The notes under the pieces are model-generated. The model saw nothing but the letters and a program-made list of their open reading frames with translations. It was not told where the DNA came from and searched no databases. From contig LUCM01007393.1 in NCBI GenBank assembly GCA_008360955.1, positions 21,661-85,660 of the forward strand: 64,000 bases of DNA. Reading direction: 5' to 3'. The DNA comes from Fasciolopsis buskii (lineage: Eukaryota > Platyhelminthes > Trematoda > Plagiorchiida > Fasciolidae). The position numbers and the translations under genes are program-made. Below are positions 22,221 through 35,600 of this stretch, piece by piece. Every line of letters begins with the position of its first letter. Positions within the stretch are counted from its first letter, which is position 1.

Positions 22221-25200
22221 CCCGGTGAATTAACTTTTTATACGTTTGCCCTTAATTTAATCAATTAGACGGATTACTGAATATTAGAATTCGTCAAGTA
22301 GCCGATGTTATTATCATGTATATGTGTGCGAAAACGCATCTCGTACGGTTCCGATGAAATCGAACGTCAAATAGTTGTGCACAGTTGTTGTTTTCTTTAC
22401 ATATATCAGAGACTCGAGAACCCAAACATCGAATTGTTACATTAGGGTAAAAATGATTCTTCCACTGAACGTTGTAGAAAATCTAGGATCCTAATGAGCC
22501 AAATGTGCTATGCTTTGACGAGCAGCGAAAGCTTCTCTCTGATTCCATTTTGCTGCTGATGACCAGGGTTACATTTGACATCTCCAAGTTGACAAAACCT
22601 TATTGACTGTTATAATTATCGATTAGTTTATTAATTACGAGAGACTAAAAAAGACACAAAATCAAATCCCGAACGGGGTGAAGTGACTTAAACTACCAAC
22701 CACTTGTGGAGTTCCGGAAGCCTATGATGATTTCAATCGCCGAATGACAATAATACTTGGCAAAACTAATATAAGCTCGCTAGTGTTTCATGCTTCATTT
22801 CTACTACGTTAATGAGTATTGTACATTATTATCCGCGAAAAACTGACAACAAATCTTGGCCTATAAAAACATTAATTCAAAACTGAATCTGCGATTGAAT
22901 GATTTTTTATTGGCAATATGAAAACAAATGGCGAGAACATATTGGCAACTAGTTCAGTGATATGTCCAAGAATACTTTGAATCAAACATGATAATAAAAA
23001 ATAATTACAGTGCTAATAATAAAAACGATGACATGGGTTTGCTAAATCCCAACCGCTTCGAAATGAAGGAATAATATTTGGTGAAGGAATTCTGGTTAGT
23101 AAAATTCGCGCCCAAACCAAAGGGATACTGACCGTGTGGCCTGCACGATTTACAAGGAAATGAAACACCTTCTGAGGAACTTTTCCGACCGAATTGAGAA
23201 CCACAACCGCTGATGAACTCTCTCAAAGAGGCAAGGTTTCGAAGAATTTGAAGCTTGATGAAAAGGTACGACGCCTCCACCGTTGAAAATGTAAACGGCA
23301 ACAAACTGTTTGGTGTTGAGATTCCATATAGAAGCGATATTGAGTGAACGATAATCGGTATCCAACTACACTTAATAATTGGCTAAACTTTAGAAACCCT
23401 GACGGGAGCCTTTGATCCAAAAGTCTGAACTACGAGGTGCAAAGGTTTTAATACAGCATCGCGTGCCCTAAAATGTTCCCAAGTACCGTTATTCTTCTTA
23501 CTCGAAGAAATGAACCGCACGGCTTTGATTAGTCTGCGCGGCGACCAAAAACTGATGTAATTTATTTTTTGAGTAATTCGTTTAAAGTTGTGTGAGGATA
23601 CTGCAACTATGTCTAGCCAATAAGTAACGGACAACATGGGGTTTTCAGCCGAAATTTTCGATTCAAACAAGGACCTATCCACAAATCAGGGTGGTTGGTT
23701 GAATGAAATCCCAGTTGACTGAGCCCATATTGTTCGACTGATTTTTGGCTAAGTTGCCTGTTTAAATTTACCTCCAACCGGCTGGTCTATGAGGGAACTT
23801 CTTCAGGCTGCCGACCGATGACCTTCCAGCTACGACTGAATCGTCGGTTTGGTGTAATTCTTTCTGCATAGCTCATTACGTCACGCAGGCATGCGAGCAG
23901 TCTCATCACGTGAAGGTGCTGTCATTGTGAAATGGCTTCAATGAAACGTCAGGTTATTGCCAAAGATCGAAAGACAAATTCGGCTGTGATGTACACTTCT
24001 AGGACAAGGCCGTTGAAGATAGAGAACGTGCGAAGACTGCCAGTGCTTGACAATCGATGTCTTCATCTTATTGCTAGAATATGATAGCTGAACTGTATTA
24101 GTAATACTAAGATCAGACAGAGGAATTTAGGTTTTAGAACTCGATCGATTTGAGATTGCATTGAGTTTAAGTAGTTGAGACATGCGCAAAGCATGCTAGC
24201 AGATCAACTGCTTCGGTATCCACCGTTCACCGGGAAAGATATTGGAGGTAATTCTAAGCTAAGTTGGCAGTCCGTACTATAGGGCAAATGTTTTGAACAT
24301 CCTAACCAATAGGATATCCCGAATGTAACGATGTGGATCATGAGACCCTCAAGATCCGATGATTAGGGATTATGTGATATGGTTAAATGCCCCAGCCAGT
24401 GAGGATGTTATGTTTCAAGTGTTTCTGATTCCCTATAGTCCTGCTGTTTATATGATCTTACGCATTTTCATTTGCTCTCATTCGATGCCTTGAAACAGCG
24501 ACAGCTTCAGTGTGCAGTAACCATCTTTTCATACAAAACAAAAGAATAGCGCCAGTGGGAGGCAAACTGGTAGTTTTGCTTGGCACTAAACTGAGCGTTA
24601 CAAACGTGAAATCGAATCCCCAACCATTTGTGCGATTCGTCATCATTTTGGTGGGTTTGAGTTGGGCAAAAGGAGCACAATACTATTTGATAAATTTGAC
24701 TTTATTTACTAATTTGGATGCCAATCCGTTTTTCGATGATATCATCAACGGTGGAATTCGAAAAACTATGCTCACACTCTACAGAATGTGACCGATTTTC
24801 CAAATACTCGTTTGACCTTGATCTCAGCACAACGGCTATTTGACAACAATCTGCGATGCTGACCGCCAAGAACTCAAATCAGAATCCCAAAAGAAAAGAC
24901 GAAATGTGTTTCTTGGAATTGGAAGAAAATGTCATATAGTTACCGAAAAAACCAAGTTCTTGGATTTTGTATCTGTCATCTTGGTCTGCAAGGCCTGATT
25001 CAGTAATTTGATCAACTGAAGTGTAAGTAGTCCCCAGGTAATAAAAGCTACTTTTCTGTCATTCCTCAAAATACTCACAGTCATATTGGTAAATGTAATT
25101 CGGTATCCCGCTTGCAATCCCACTAGAGTGAAACAGGGGATCACTGGTTATTCAGTTCTTAAATCACTAGATATGGAGCAGCCGCAATTAGCAATATTCG

Positions 25201-27114
25201 CAAGAATCGGCATGAACATTTTTCGATTTCAGAAACTGGTTGACTGAAAAACTGTTTTATTTCGTTATTTATATTCATCAGGGGAACAATTAGCAACAGA
25301 AGTTTTCAATATAGATGAGGTTCACCAATTGAACGGCAAAGTCTACGGGCATCCGATGAGAGTTCTTCTAAGCCTTATATTATTGAATCACTTTAACCAC
25401 CGGACAAACTGAAACGGACTACATTACCACCATCTTCATCGATAAATGGCTGCAACATTTTGGGAGATAGAGAACAAGGAGTTCTAGACACTTGGTAATG
25501 AACAAGAAAATCAAGAAAACCGGGCGTCCTACACGAAATACACTGATAGCGATTTCAAAAACTGGATACGAAATTTCGAAGTTTACTCAAAAATTAACCT
25601 GTGGTTAACATCCCGTTCCACAAGTTCTTACTTGGACGGTGAAGTTCGTACACAACATTTCAGTAAATGCAGAATAGTGCGGGGATTTCAGTGCCTAATG
25701 TCTGTTGGCTTTAATATGCGATCTAAAATTGGATTGACTGAGTAAATCAGCATTGCCAAAAATTGTGACAAGCATCAGAGCCAAGGCTACCGCTCTCGCA
25801 ACCACCCTAAATCATGCTCATAATCAAGTGAATCACTTTCATCATAATTTCCAGTCTGATTCCTAACTGGATGGGTAGCTTGCTTGCTTGGTTTTATGGC
25901 ATCTTCAGCTGGAAAGAAAGAAAGTTAATTGCATGTTTCTTGGGCTGTTATGATTTCATGGACATTTGCAATCACCAAAAGCTCTATGGCCACTTTGATT
26001 AACCGTGGATGTCTGCCACTTTCCAACTAATTTGGAAGAGATGCCGCGATTAGATGTCACTTCTCGGATCAACACTAACGATCACTAATTGCGATGGAGT
26101 TTTAGCAAATTTTGTTGACATCATTTTTACTATGCCATGTGTTCGAACTTCGATTTGCAACATCCCCGTTTATGGTGTTGTGAATGTTGGAATATTATTC
26201 ATTCACCTGTTCACTCTCGCCATGACAAAAGCAAATAACTTCTGCTGACTACCATCATCCAAAAAATTGCTATTTTTGCGCCTGACTTTCAATTCCTGAC
26301 TTTTATTCTCACGTTAGCCAAATGTCATAAAAGTTCCAGTTGTGAGAAGAGTTTAACATTAATGTGATTTGCGTATACTCCCGTAATGTTGTCTGCAGTA
26401 GATTCATCACTTCGTTTTGGACATGTAGACGTTATCCCGGACACTGATTTCCATTTTAGTCGCAATTTGCCATGCCGGGGAAACCATCAGACTTCGAATT
26501 CTATTTCATTTTGGGCTGTAACTGAGTAACAATCCGGCAAACTGACAAGATTCGATTTCATTGTAGTTAAAAAGAAACAAATGCGTCCAGCTGCTGCTAT
26601 CAATAACACAGTAATGAATCCGCTTCTCCCAAACAATGTAAAATAGTGTTCAGTATAAAGCGATTAACATCTCATCAGCCCTCTTTTGAATCCCTACCGG
26701 ACCACATCAACATAATTTTCAAAAGCTTTTATTCCTGTTTAGAGTCAGTTACAGCTCTCATCCCACGCCATCGTCCATGGGTTGGCGTTCAAAAACAGCA
26801 GTAGTGAACTTCTCTAATAGGAGCTTTTTAAAGTATTATATATGCGAGCGATTGCTCAGCTTGCAGTAAATAAAGAGTGAAGTGATTTTTAACTAATTAT
26901 TTTTCACACAGAGCTGAACTTTTGATTTTCAAAGTAGCTTTTGCTGGAAATGAGATGCACATCCTATAATGCTGTTTTGAAACAGGAGTCACATTTTCGA
27001 ACAAATCATCCTAGCATTCCTGGTTTAGGACTTTTCGCCGCTATATCACGATTTTTTCATCTTTGTCTGAGCAAAAAATATTGCCATTTTCACCGTATTT
27101 ATCCTTATAGGTGG
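22221..27114. other. No recognisable feature
   Basis: Several frames of 60-99 codons (notably 23005-23682 minus in overlapping frames, and 24510-24791 plus with a hydrophobic segment) lack recognised motifs. The dense minus-strand frames at 23.0-23.7 kb might be an unrecognised element or exon. Sequence is otherwise AT-rich and non-descript. Confidence 0.4.
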
Positions 27115-27372
27115 TCAGCAAGCTGAATTACTAATCAAACTTCGAAAGAAAGTTATCGACAAGGAGGCCAAATTCTCATGAAATAATTTGTCATTATCAG
27201 GGCACCGAAAATTGCATTTACATGCTTGTTCAACATTTTGATAATGATCAATCAACCAATTCGCAGAGAAGTAATTGTTCTTAACATGAATGGAGCACTG
27301 GCTCACATACTTCAAACGACAATGCGCCCGGTACTCATGCGTCCCTGAACCAATCGTTTTACCGTACGTCAT
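27115..27372 (-). CDS. Possible DEG/ENaC-type sodium channel exon
   Basis: An 85-codon minus-strand frame has a cysteine layout like the extracellular domain of degenerin/epithelial sodium channels: C-R-L-K-Y-V-S-Q-C, then about 30 residues, then A-C-K-C-N-F-R-C, then L-A-S-L-S-I-T-F-F, where family members have a C-x-C-x-x-x-C cluster followed by a conserved S-x-A-x-F-P stretch. The terminal P is missing and no flanking exon carrying the transmembrane helices was found on this strand. The frame opens next to AAAG, a possible but poor acceptor. The call is tentative; a chance cysteine pattern is the alternative. Confidence 0.25.
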   Translation of the reverse strand: MTYGKTIGSGTHEYRAHCRLKYVSQCSIHVKNNYFSANWLIDHYQNVEQACKCNFRCPDNDKLFHENLASLSITFFRSLISNSAC

Positions 27373-28346
27373 CTTTCACATTCACCAGTGAGTGGTAACC
27401 TTCGACTGTCCTTCACATCAGTCCAACAATCAACCACCTAACGGCTCGTTGTTATCCATTTCACCAGTTCGGATTTGTTCATATTCCCAGCCAGTCTGTG
27501 GTAATGTCAAAGTGCCTTCAAGCTAAACAAGGTGGAAAATGTGTTAAACATTTGTGTGGATCGTGGATCAAGTCACTGATATCCATGAGTTTCCGATCGA
27601 TTTCTCACCGCCGCTCAATATGACAGCGTCGGTGTTGGCGTCGGGGTATCGCTAGTTTTGTTCAAGTACAATTTTCCCATTTGTTGGTGGCTGATTGGCA
27701 ATGGCGACTGGATGATGAAGAAGTCACCGCGATAAAATAACACAATGTTTCTCAAGCTGACATCGAATTTGTATCTATTCAATCAGATAGGAACGGTCAA
27801 CCTCCTTATTCTCTTTGGCAATTCATGTCGGGTTTAAAAAAATTTATCACCGGATATGCTCGTCAGCCTATGATTAGTTAAATTTCTTTCTGATATTTGT
27901 AGCATCGCTTCCCAGAATGTCGCATCTGTGCACCAATTTCCCCTGAGGTTTAGAAGCTTGTTGGAGGCTGCATTTATAAACAAATGGGTTTCTTCCTTTG
28001 TTTTCGACTTGACACTACTGACATGATTAACCTGGGTTCTGGAAAGTTCATTCTAGCCAACTGATAACCCTTTTTTGGGTTTGCAGTTTTATGCATCCCC
28101 ACCCGGATTGTAGTTATATTTCGAATAATTTAGTACAAGGAGCAGAGATTTAGATGTGGACAGCCCTAGCATCGTTGAGAAACAAACATTCCAAAGGTCA
28201 CCACGCTAGTTGACCCCACTACCAAGGCAAAGCATGACGTGAAGGGCAACCATTCTTTCACCTGACCCACAGTTCAAAGTACACACATTCACAAACACAC
28301 ACGGACAACTAGACATCAGTTGGCATGTGAACGTTCCTTCAGCCAT
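27373..28346. other. No recognisable feature
   Basis: No frame above about 60 codons and no repeat recognised. A run of CA-rich sequence (CACAAACACACAC) lies at about 28290-28302. Confidence 0.45.
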
Positions 28347-28476
28347 TTGATTACAAAACTTGCCTTGAGAAAGACTACCCACGGTAATCTGCCAACAAAG
28401 CTGTTATTAACATTCACAATTAAATCCAATACATGGCACATCGACTTTTCGACACACTCCTTACGTCATTTAGTCC
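28347..28476 (+). repeat. Single-arm copy of the 51.1-kb hairpin repeat
   Basis: From TTGATTACAAAACTTGCC through GACTACCCACGGTAATC and TTATTAACATT to ACACTCCTTACGTCATTT this matches the reverse complement of 51017-51168, including the sequence outside the palindrome arm, with a deletion of about 20-30 bp in the middle. It is the same repeat family in unpaired form. Confidence 0.75.
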
Positions 28477-30327
28477 TAACATCCTCGCTACTGTAATTAT
28501 GATTGCATGGCTAATGCATTTCTATTCCTTCTGTACGCATCGGATGCAAACACACCAGTGATGCGGTCGTGGAATACCGATCGTACGCGTCTCTAAAGTG
28601 ACCATCGAAATTCGAAAGCAAGTTCAATGATTTGTAAACCGTTTCTCATGTCCATCTTTTCATCTGAATAAATTCAAGCATCAAGAAATTGAGATATTCT
28701 TATTAATTAACGAATCACAGACGGGCACTGCAGCTGGTTTTCATAGTCTGCATGTGTAAACAACACACACTTAGGAGTATCACCAACAGTCAAGCACCAT
28801 TGTGTCAATATCACCACCTATCCAGCCATGGTCAAACTAAAATGAAAAGACGACTTATAAATTTGTATGGATCTATCTCTTATCCTGGGATTTAGTTTAA
28901 GTTTGATCCCGTTTAGGTTAATTTACAGATTCTTCACTGCATCTGTCCTATTTTTCATTGGGATTTAAAAACCTGAATTAGTGCCGTCCTAATGTCCATG
29001 ACATTTCGAAAGCACGGAACAGTTGCGTGAAAGAGCCCGGATTTTTTGTTCTGTCGTTTTTTTTTAAATGAACAACATTGTCCGAATTCATCCCAGAGGA
29101 CTTTGGATTTTTTCTTCCGGCAAATTTTCCGTGAACTGGGAAACCGTTCTGCATGAAAAACAGTGACAGGAGAACCAAGCTTATGTTCTCGCAGGAAAAA
29201 CTCATAAAAACCGAACGCACTTTTGACGTCTATTGACTTCAGGCATTTTTTGGATGACGTCAAGGAAATCTTGCTGGCTGGAAATCTATTTTTAGCTGGA
29301 AATGAGAAAAAGCTGACACTGATTGCTAGTGTTATTTCTCAGTTGCATCACGAACAGCGGCCGTAGGCAGAAAAATCAAGGATTCAAATTGTCTCAACAG
29401 GTGAAACGAGGTAGACTGGCTCGGAAACGACGTCCACACATGGAGCCTAATTGCCCATTGCGGATCATCCTAATCATGGGCTAGTAGGACACATCTGGTG
29501 CAAACAAGGCACACTGCAAAGTGAAACGCAAACATTCTGAAGCATTGTGTGAATGAATGAGAGTGGGTATCAGCCAATTTCATCTGATGAGGACGGAACC
29601 AATATTTCCTCTGCACATGTGCTTGTATTATGTACTTGCATGGATTTTTGTTCACAAAGGTATCTGCATTTCTCTGTTTCATTCACTTCTCAGCATGGCC
29701 AAAGAGAACCGCAATGTGGAAAAAGTGTCCTCAACCAAGGTGCCGACGTCCTGGAGCCATACTATTTTCGGACTACTAGAAAGCAAACCGGGTGAAAAAT
29801 GTACCATGGCCCTGTCTCGCGTTCTTACTAGTTCGTAAACAGCACTCTGCCAATGGCAATTTCCTGGGCCGAACTAGTCTCATGCTGTACCTTGGAATTT
29901 CCGACACGCGATCCATGATCTGATTCCCCACTGCACCCCTCCCCTACATATTGACTCATGTGACCGAATGCCACCTTATCATCTTCTACCTCCGTGTCAA
30001 AAGTCCTTAGCAGTTCTCACAACCAATAACTCTTTGATTCTTTTTATCGACGTCAACAACGAAATTTATCGGACCTCCAAAGAATTTTGCATTTGGCAAA
30101 ATTGTTGTTTCGTCTCCTTAAAGCCTCTAATGCTAGTCGAACAATTCGGCTGTTACAGTTGGAACAGTTGGGGAACGAAAAATACCAAGAATCAGATTGG
30201 ATGCAACTAAAAAAGGCTAGCAAGATAATTTAGTGATTCAAGAAAAATCCACGAGCTCGCATGGATAAAAGATCCTTGAAGAAGAATGTTTTCACGAGGA
30301 TAATTGGATAATCGTATTTTGAAATGG
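28477..30327. other. No recognisable feature
   Basis: Frames include a 102-codon minus frame (28955-29263) and overlapping 80- and 93-codon plus frames (29553-29838); none shows a recognised domain. Confidence 0.45.
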
Positions 30328-30357
30328 TTAAACTACATGAACGAATAGAAGGCTGTT

Positions 30358-30490
30358 CGAGCATAAATCCCGTATCAGAAGTAGCAGACAAAGGTCACTG
30401 ATTGAAGTCGGACCAATAAATTTAAAACAGATTAACTCGGGATGATTGGTAATACTTCTATCTAGAGTTACCCTAGGTTGGGGAAATTGT
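30358..30490 (-). mobile_element. LINE endonuclease fragment (CR1/Jockey-like)
   Basis: The minus strand reads P-Q-P-R-V-T-L-D-R-S-I-T-N-H-P-E-L, then P-T-S-I-S-D-L-C-L-L-L-L. This parallels LINE A at 10725-10840 (T-R-G-G-S-I-L-D-R-V-I-T-N, then P-I-S-S-S-N-H-C-V-L-L-L), the C-terminal end of the APE-type endonuclease. The normally conserved histidine after S-D is leucine here. Only this patch is recognisable. Confidence 0.5.
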
Positions 30491-32079
30491 GTTATTTTTC
30501 CTTCCAAACACAGGAGAAACACTGGATTAGACTAGGTTTCAAAGTTTCTATCAATTGCTAACAAACTGAGTTACAGATTTAGTTGAGTTAATGCTTTAGA
30601 CAGCCCGTCGGGCGAATAATTAACTTTTATACAATCGAATAACTTATTCTCAACTCGAAATCAAAATAATACACTCAACGTAAAAAGTGTTGGATAATGA
30701 ATAATTACAAATTCACTCGTAGCTTTAGTTATGATGCTACAGATATAAAGGTAGTTGAATAATTTGCCAGTTATATGGCACAGAAAAATTCATAAACTCG
30801 TTTACTTGCACAGTTATTAGGATTCTAAATTGTTAAACAAGGCGAAACACTTTCTGCTTTCACAAGCGTTAGTGCACTAAAGAGTGGTGAACTGAGTGGA
30901 AAGATATCTTGTTATATGGAACAGGAATACAAGAGCTTATAGGATCCGTTAATGACTGAAAACTTTCGACAACAGACTGAAGACGAGTTACTCCGGCAAA
31001 AATGGGAACAAAATGTTCGGCTGAGTGATCCTGTAAGAAGTGGATCTTCACATGCACTATACACAAGGAGAAAAGTCTGTATTTTACAAAAACGTTACCT
31101 ACGTGTCCTGACCAAGTAGGCCGTCGGCTCAATGTCGAAGCAAGATCTTTTAATGAATCTTAGTGTTTTAGCTGTTCCTCGGTACGTGGAAACGCCTTCG
31201 CCACCTTTCGTAATGGAGAGAAATTGAATGCGCCCTTGTGTACAGCTCATCATTCCCGAAATTTTCAGCAGACCGTTTTGTAAGTTCGATGAACACAATT
31301 TCCACGAATATGGTAAATCAAGATTTGCACAGCCAGCATACCGGTGTGGGATAAGAAACATTTAGGAAGAATGCCAATTGGAGGAGAGCTAATTTTTTCC
31401 AGACAACTAGTACAGGCAATAGGGAAGAATTTGTTAAAATCCAATGTACATTAATGGGCATTATCTTGCAGTAGTCTGAATTTTCTGTCTCTCAAGCACT
31501 GACTAAATAAGATCACAAAACAGGTGAATGAATGGATGTACACTTCCTTAGGACGAAGATATTGTTGCCTTTCTGTCCAGAAAACTGCTTGGACTATTAA
31601 GCGGCTTTTTTGAATTATCCTCTTTTTAACATAAACGCCCAGGTCACCACGAGTTAACCACGAAAGCATTCTACAGCTGTTTCTAACCAAGTTAGGAATC
31701 ATTAGCATCCCTCGAACTAGGGTGCGCACACAGAACGAATGATTTTGAATTGAACGTCGTTGCAGTTACTTTACGGGAAAGGCAGTCAACAGCTGGATGA
31801 ACTTCAGCACACCTTTAAGTCGTAGCTATCTCTTATCTCAATCACTGATTTTGTAACATCCACCAACAACGATGATAATCCGATTTTCATTTATGACCTT
31901 CTAACGTTCAGACAATGACTGTTCATCCAGGGCTACATTCCTGATAACCTTAAGAAATGGCCTATGCTGACCCCCTCAGTGGTAGTGTTTTCATCCAGGT
32001 ACTTCTGTGACGCATTCTCTGTCGATCGAACGACTAGGCAATTACCTATTCGCATGGCCTCATACCTAGCCAAACATTG
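30491..32079. other. No recognisable feature
   Basis: AT-rich at 30600-30850. Minus-strand frames of 87-92 codons (30869-31132, 31095-31361, 31451-31729) have no recognised motifs. Sequence from about 31920 may already belong to LINE B. Confidence 0.4.
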
Positions 32080-32610
32080 ATTTCAATGGACCACAGTTGA
32101 CAAACAGCCACTCAGTGATTTCAAAGTCCACAGCAAGGAACGACTGTTGCATTTATCAGATGCTCTGACTACGGGTGAAGAAACCCGAAGCGTTTCCTGT
32201 GGTCAACAATCTCTGTCAACAGGCTAATCTCCGCGTAAGCATATCTGGTCATCTAGACGATCGTACACACAAACCAGACCTCATTCTTACATCCATTCCC
32301 CAGTTATTCTCTTACATTATTCCTCTATTTCTACTGGGTCCATCGGACAATGGCCTCGTTTCATTTCCGACTCGTTTTTAACTTCGCCATCCCAAACCAA
32401 ACTTCGGACGCACTTTATGGCGCTACAACTACGATAACTGGGATGGTTCTTGTGACTTTCTGGCTTGTACTGTTTAAAACTACTGTTGATCTGTATCTGA
32501 TGTTTCCGTGTCTGCTTCTAAGTTTATTGAGACTGTTCTTCCGCCCTCACTCTTCTTGAATGTAGGCCGAGGGAGACAAACCCATGTGATTCTCACCCCA
32601 GTTTAGGAAA
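32080..32610 (+). mobile_element. LINE 'B' (CR1/Jockey-like), endonuclease part
   Basis: In shifting frames the plus strand gives an endonuclease C-terminal half: D-L-I-L-T-S-I-P near 32277-32300 and L-L-G-P-S-D-N-G-L-V-S-F near 32332-32365, corresponding to the D-L-V-x-T and G-x-S-D-H motifs. It then gives a linker ending near 32605 (G-R-G-R-Q, then W/T-x-H-V-I-L-T-P). The reading breaks off where LINE C begins. The matching C-terminal part on the same strand is found at 36262-36740. The intervening RT domain of LINE B is absent. Confidence 0.55.
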
Positions 32611-35600
32611 AAGGGCCTAATCACAAAGCACTTACCCTCTCTCCATCACGATTGTCTAATTTACGCTTGACTAAGTGATCACTGATTTCATCCACCACTT
32701 TAGCAGGAATCCCGTTCCATAGTTTTGTCGCTCTTTGCGATAGACGGTGCACTCGTGATAGGTCCACTGACTCCTGCTTCATCAGAGTAAGAGTAAAATC
32801 GCGTGCTGCCGTGGTCCCAAAAGGGGCTTTGGCATGCAGGTCGAGACTCGAACTTTCATGGATAACACGCCCGGTGTAGATTGCATCTTCCTTAGTCCTT
32901 CGGTCTCTCACTCGAAACAGTCCGGTCACCTGAAGACGACGCTCATAACTGCATCCACGTAGTCGAACAACTATAGGTGGAGTGACCCCTTGGCACTCCT
33001 TCCAGTTTAATTGCTTCCCCGCCAGGGCAGATGAAGGAAGCGGATCCATCATATTCCAGGGAAGAACCTACGTGGGAAGGGCACAATACTTCTAGCGAAA
33101 GCCCACTAAACGGTCGGCAGATGGAACCGTGTACGTCCCAAGCAGATGCACATCACTGCTCGGTGTTCTTTCTGGTTTTCATAGTTGACGAAACGAAGAC
33201 GGCCAGGTTCTTCCCGCACATGGTCGCCTGAATCTGCGCACCTCGTATGATGCAACTAGAGCCTCAGTCGAGGTATTGTGACCTTCCGACATACGTGTAG
33301 GCGCATTCAGCAAGGTTGACCGGAAGCAGCCAGAAATTTGACCACCGAATCAGGCCATCTCGGTCGTGCTGAAGAACCTGTCGGTCCGCTGTTGACCGGA
33401 AAATAAGGTATACCTTGAGGTCATTTCCCATAGATCAGACATGGTTAGCTGATAGCTGAGGGTAGGTCGCTGATATATAACAGGAATAGCTGCGGACCAA
33501 AAATTAATCCCTGTGGCACAAGACTAGCTGCAGCGGGTCACCATAAGAACGATTCGGCAACTCTGACAGAAGAGGAATGATCATATAGAAAATCAGCTAT
33601 CTGACACAGCAGTGCGTTATCAACGTCAATAACTTGAAATTTCAACAGGAAGCACCCATATGGGACTTTATCGAACGCCTTCCTGAGGTTAACAAAGATG
33701 ACGCCTGCGGAATGCCTTGCGTCGATGGCCTCCGACCAGCTGTCGCCAGTAGGAAGCAAACTGGGTACACATGGCCGTTCCTCTCCAAAAACCATGTTGC
33801 TGCAGGCAGAAGACAGTGTTTTCCTATGTGACCACTCAGTCGAATGACAGTCAGATGTCCCATATCTTTGTCAGTGACGGAGGAGAGACAAATAAAATGA
33901 TAACTGAATCCATTCCTTTTGAAGCCACCCTTGAAAAGTGGGATAACGATGGCTTTTTCCATTCTTTAGGTAATCTTCCATCAGAATCCAACGCATTGAA
34001 GAACTTTGTATTGGGCCGGGTAAGAACGTCAACTAGCTCATTCACCACAGGCGGGCAAATAAAGTCTGAAGCTGGGGGACAGACAGACTTTTGTCGCACT
34101 CAGCGTTGCAGCAAACTCCTCCTCCAAATCGTTGGCTGGCATCGAGAGCAATTGCTCAGCCTCACTGAAGTATGCAGATTCCTATTAGCGGGATAGTACG
34201 TTGTCCTTGCAGTCATCTGGATCCACTGATAAACCATTGTTCATCGGCGTTCGAATGACACTTTGCCTCTGGTACGCCGCCTACGATAGACCAACAAAAG
34301 CTTAGGACGCTTACCAAACTGACCGCTAAGGATTCCCTCAAAATTGCTCCTCTTTGCCCGCTTGAGTACAGCACAGAGGTCCCAAATGTGCTGTTGATTC
34401 TTAGAGCCGGAACGCGCAGACTGTCGGTGTTGCCAAACATGATTTCTACACCAGAATCAAGCGTGGAGATCGGAGTGGAACCGCAGAAGACCTAGGGCTT
34501 TTGAGCTCCGACGTGACACAGGGGAGAATGTCTGGTACATGCAAAGAATTCAATCGTGAAACTTCTCCCAGGCCGAACCAAAGTCATAAAGGCCACCAGG
34601 AAGCCAGGACATCTTCGTGGCCGCAGAGAGGGTTAAGCTAGACGGAATCCGCCAAACATTGCACATAAAATCCGATCTTGATCTCAGCTGAAATCCAAGT
34701 CGCCACTGGATGGCTAGGACTACGTGATAGCTACTCACGATGGGTGGAACGTGAATGATATCCCCGAAATCCGAGTTTCTAGGATAAACAACCAATACCA
34801 GGATGGAATTCTGATTGGGCACACTTCGTGTCGGTCGGAACACATGCTGAAACGACGACCGGTCTTGGAGAGTAGAAATCAGCTCCTTGGAAAAGCGATC
34901 AGCACCCAGTAGATGTTGATCGTTGACCCAGTCGACAGGCGGCCAGTTTAAGCCATCCAAAACCAGGCAATGGCCGTCAGCTGTCTATCTTCGTAAAACA
35001 ACCAAGGTGTTAGTATGGTAAGTACTAGGAGTTTGATACACAACGCCAGCAGTTACGTAACCATTGGGGTCCGAGCACAGTTCCAGCAGTAGAGATGATA
35101 TGTCCGCCCTGACAAATGGATGACTCCACCTTTTTTGGTCCCAGTCCTGTCACTTCAAAAAGAATAACTCAGTAAGGCTACCTCAGAATCGAGAACATCC
35201 CCAGTTAGTCACGTTTCCTTGGTGTGTTATGTTTCATCTCTTTTGTTCAGTAGCCGAGGAAAGTTGGATAAGACCAAGTTGGCCCTCGTTCCTCTTGCTG
35301 GCCGCCACAGAAAAATGGCAGCTGGGACTATATGCGAAGAGGTCTGGTCCGAGATTAGTTCACTAACTCCGGGACCATCGGGGGAGCCGTTTCCGCAGAA
35401 GGCTCTTCCGGGATGAGCTTCTTATTGACCACTCAAAGATCCGGAATTACCAAGTTCTCCTCGCCCCTCGTGCCAAGCCCGTACAGTTCGGCTGATGCCC
35501 GTTTCATTTTTGGGCGGTCCTCAAGATCAAAGTCACTTCATAGCCTAATTTCTTCACCTTTGAGACCCCGTGCACGACGAAGTACCCGGTAGGCCCGCTC

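Noticed and set aside
23005..23682. Dense minus-strand frames as an LTR retrotransposon
   Set aside because: No RT, integrase, protease or zinc-knuckle motif could be found in any frame.
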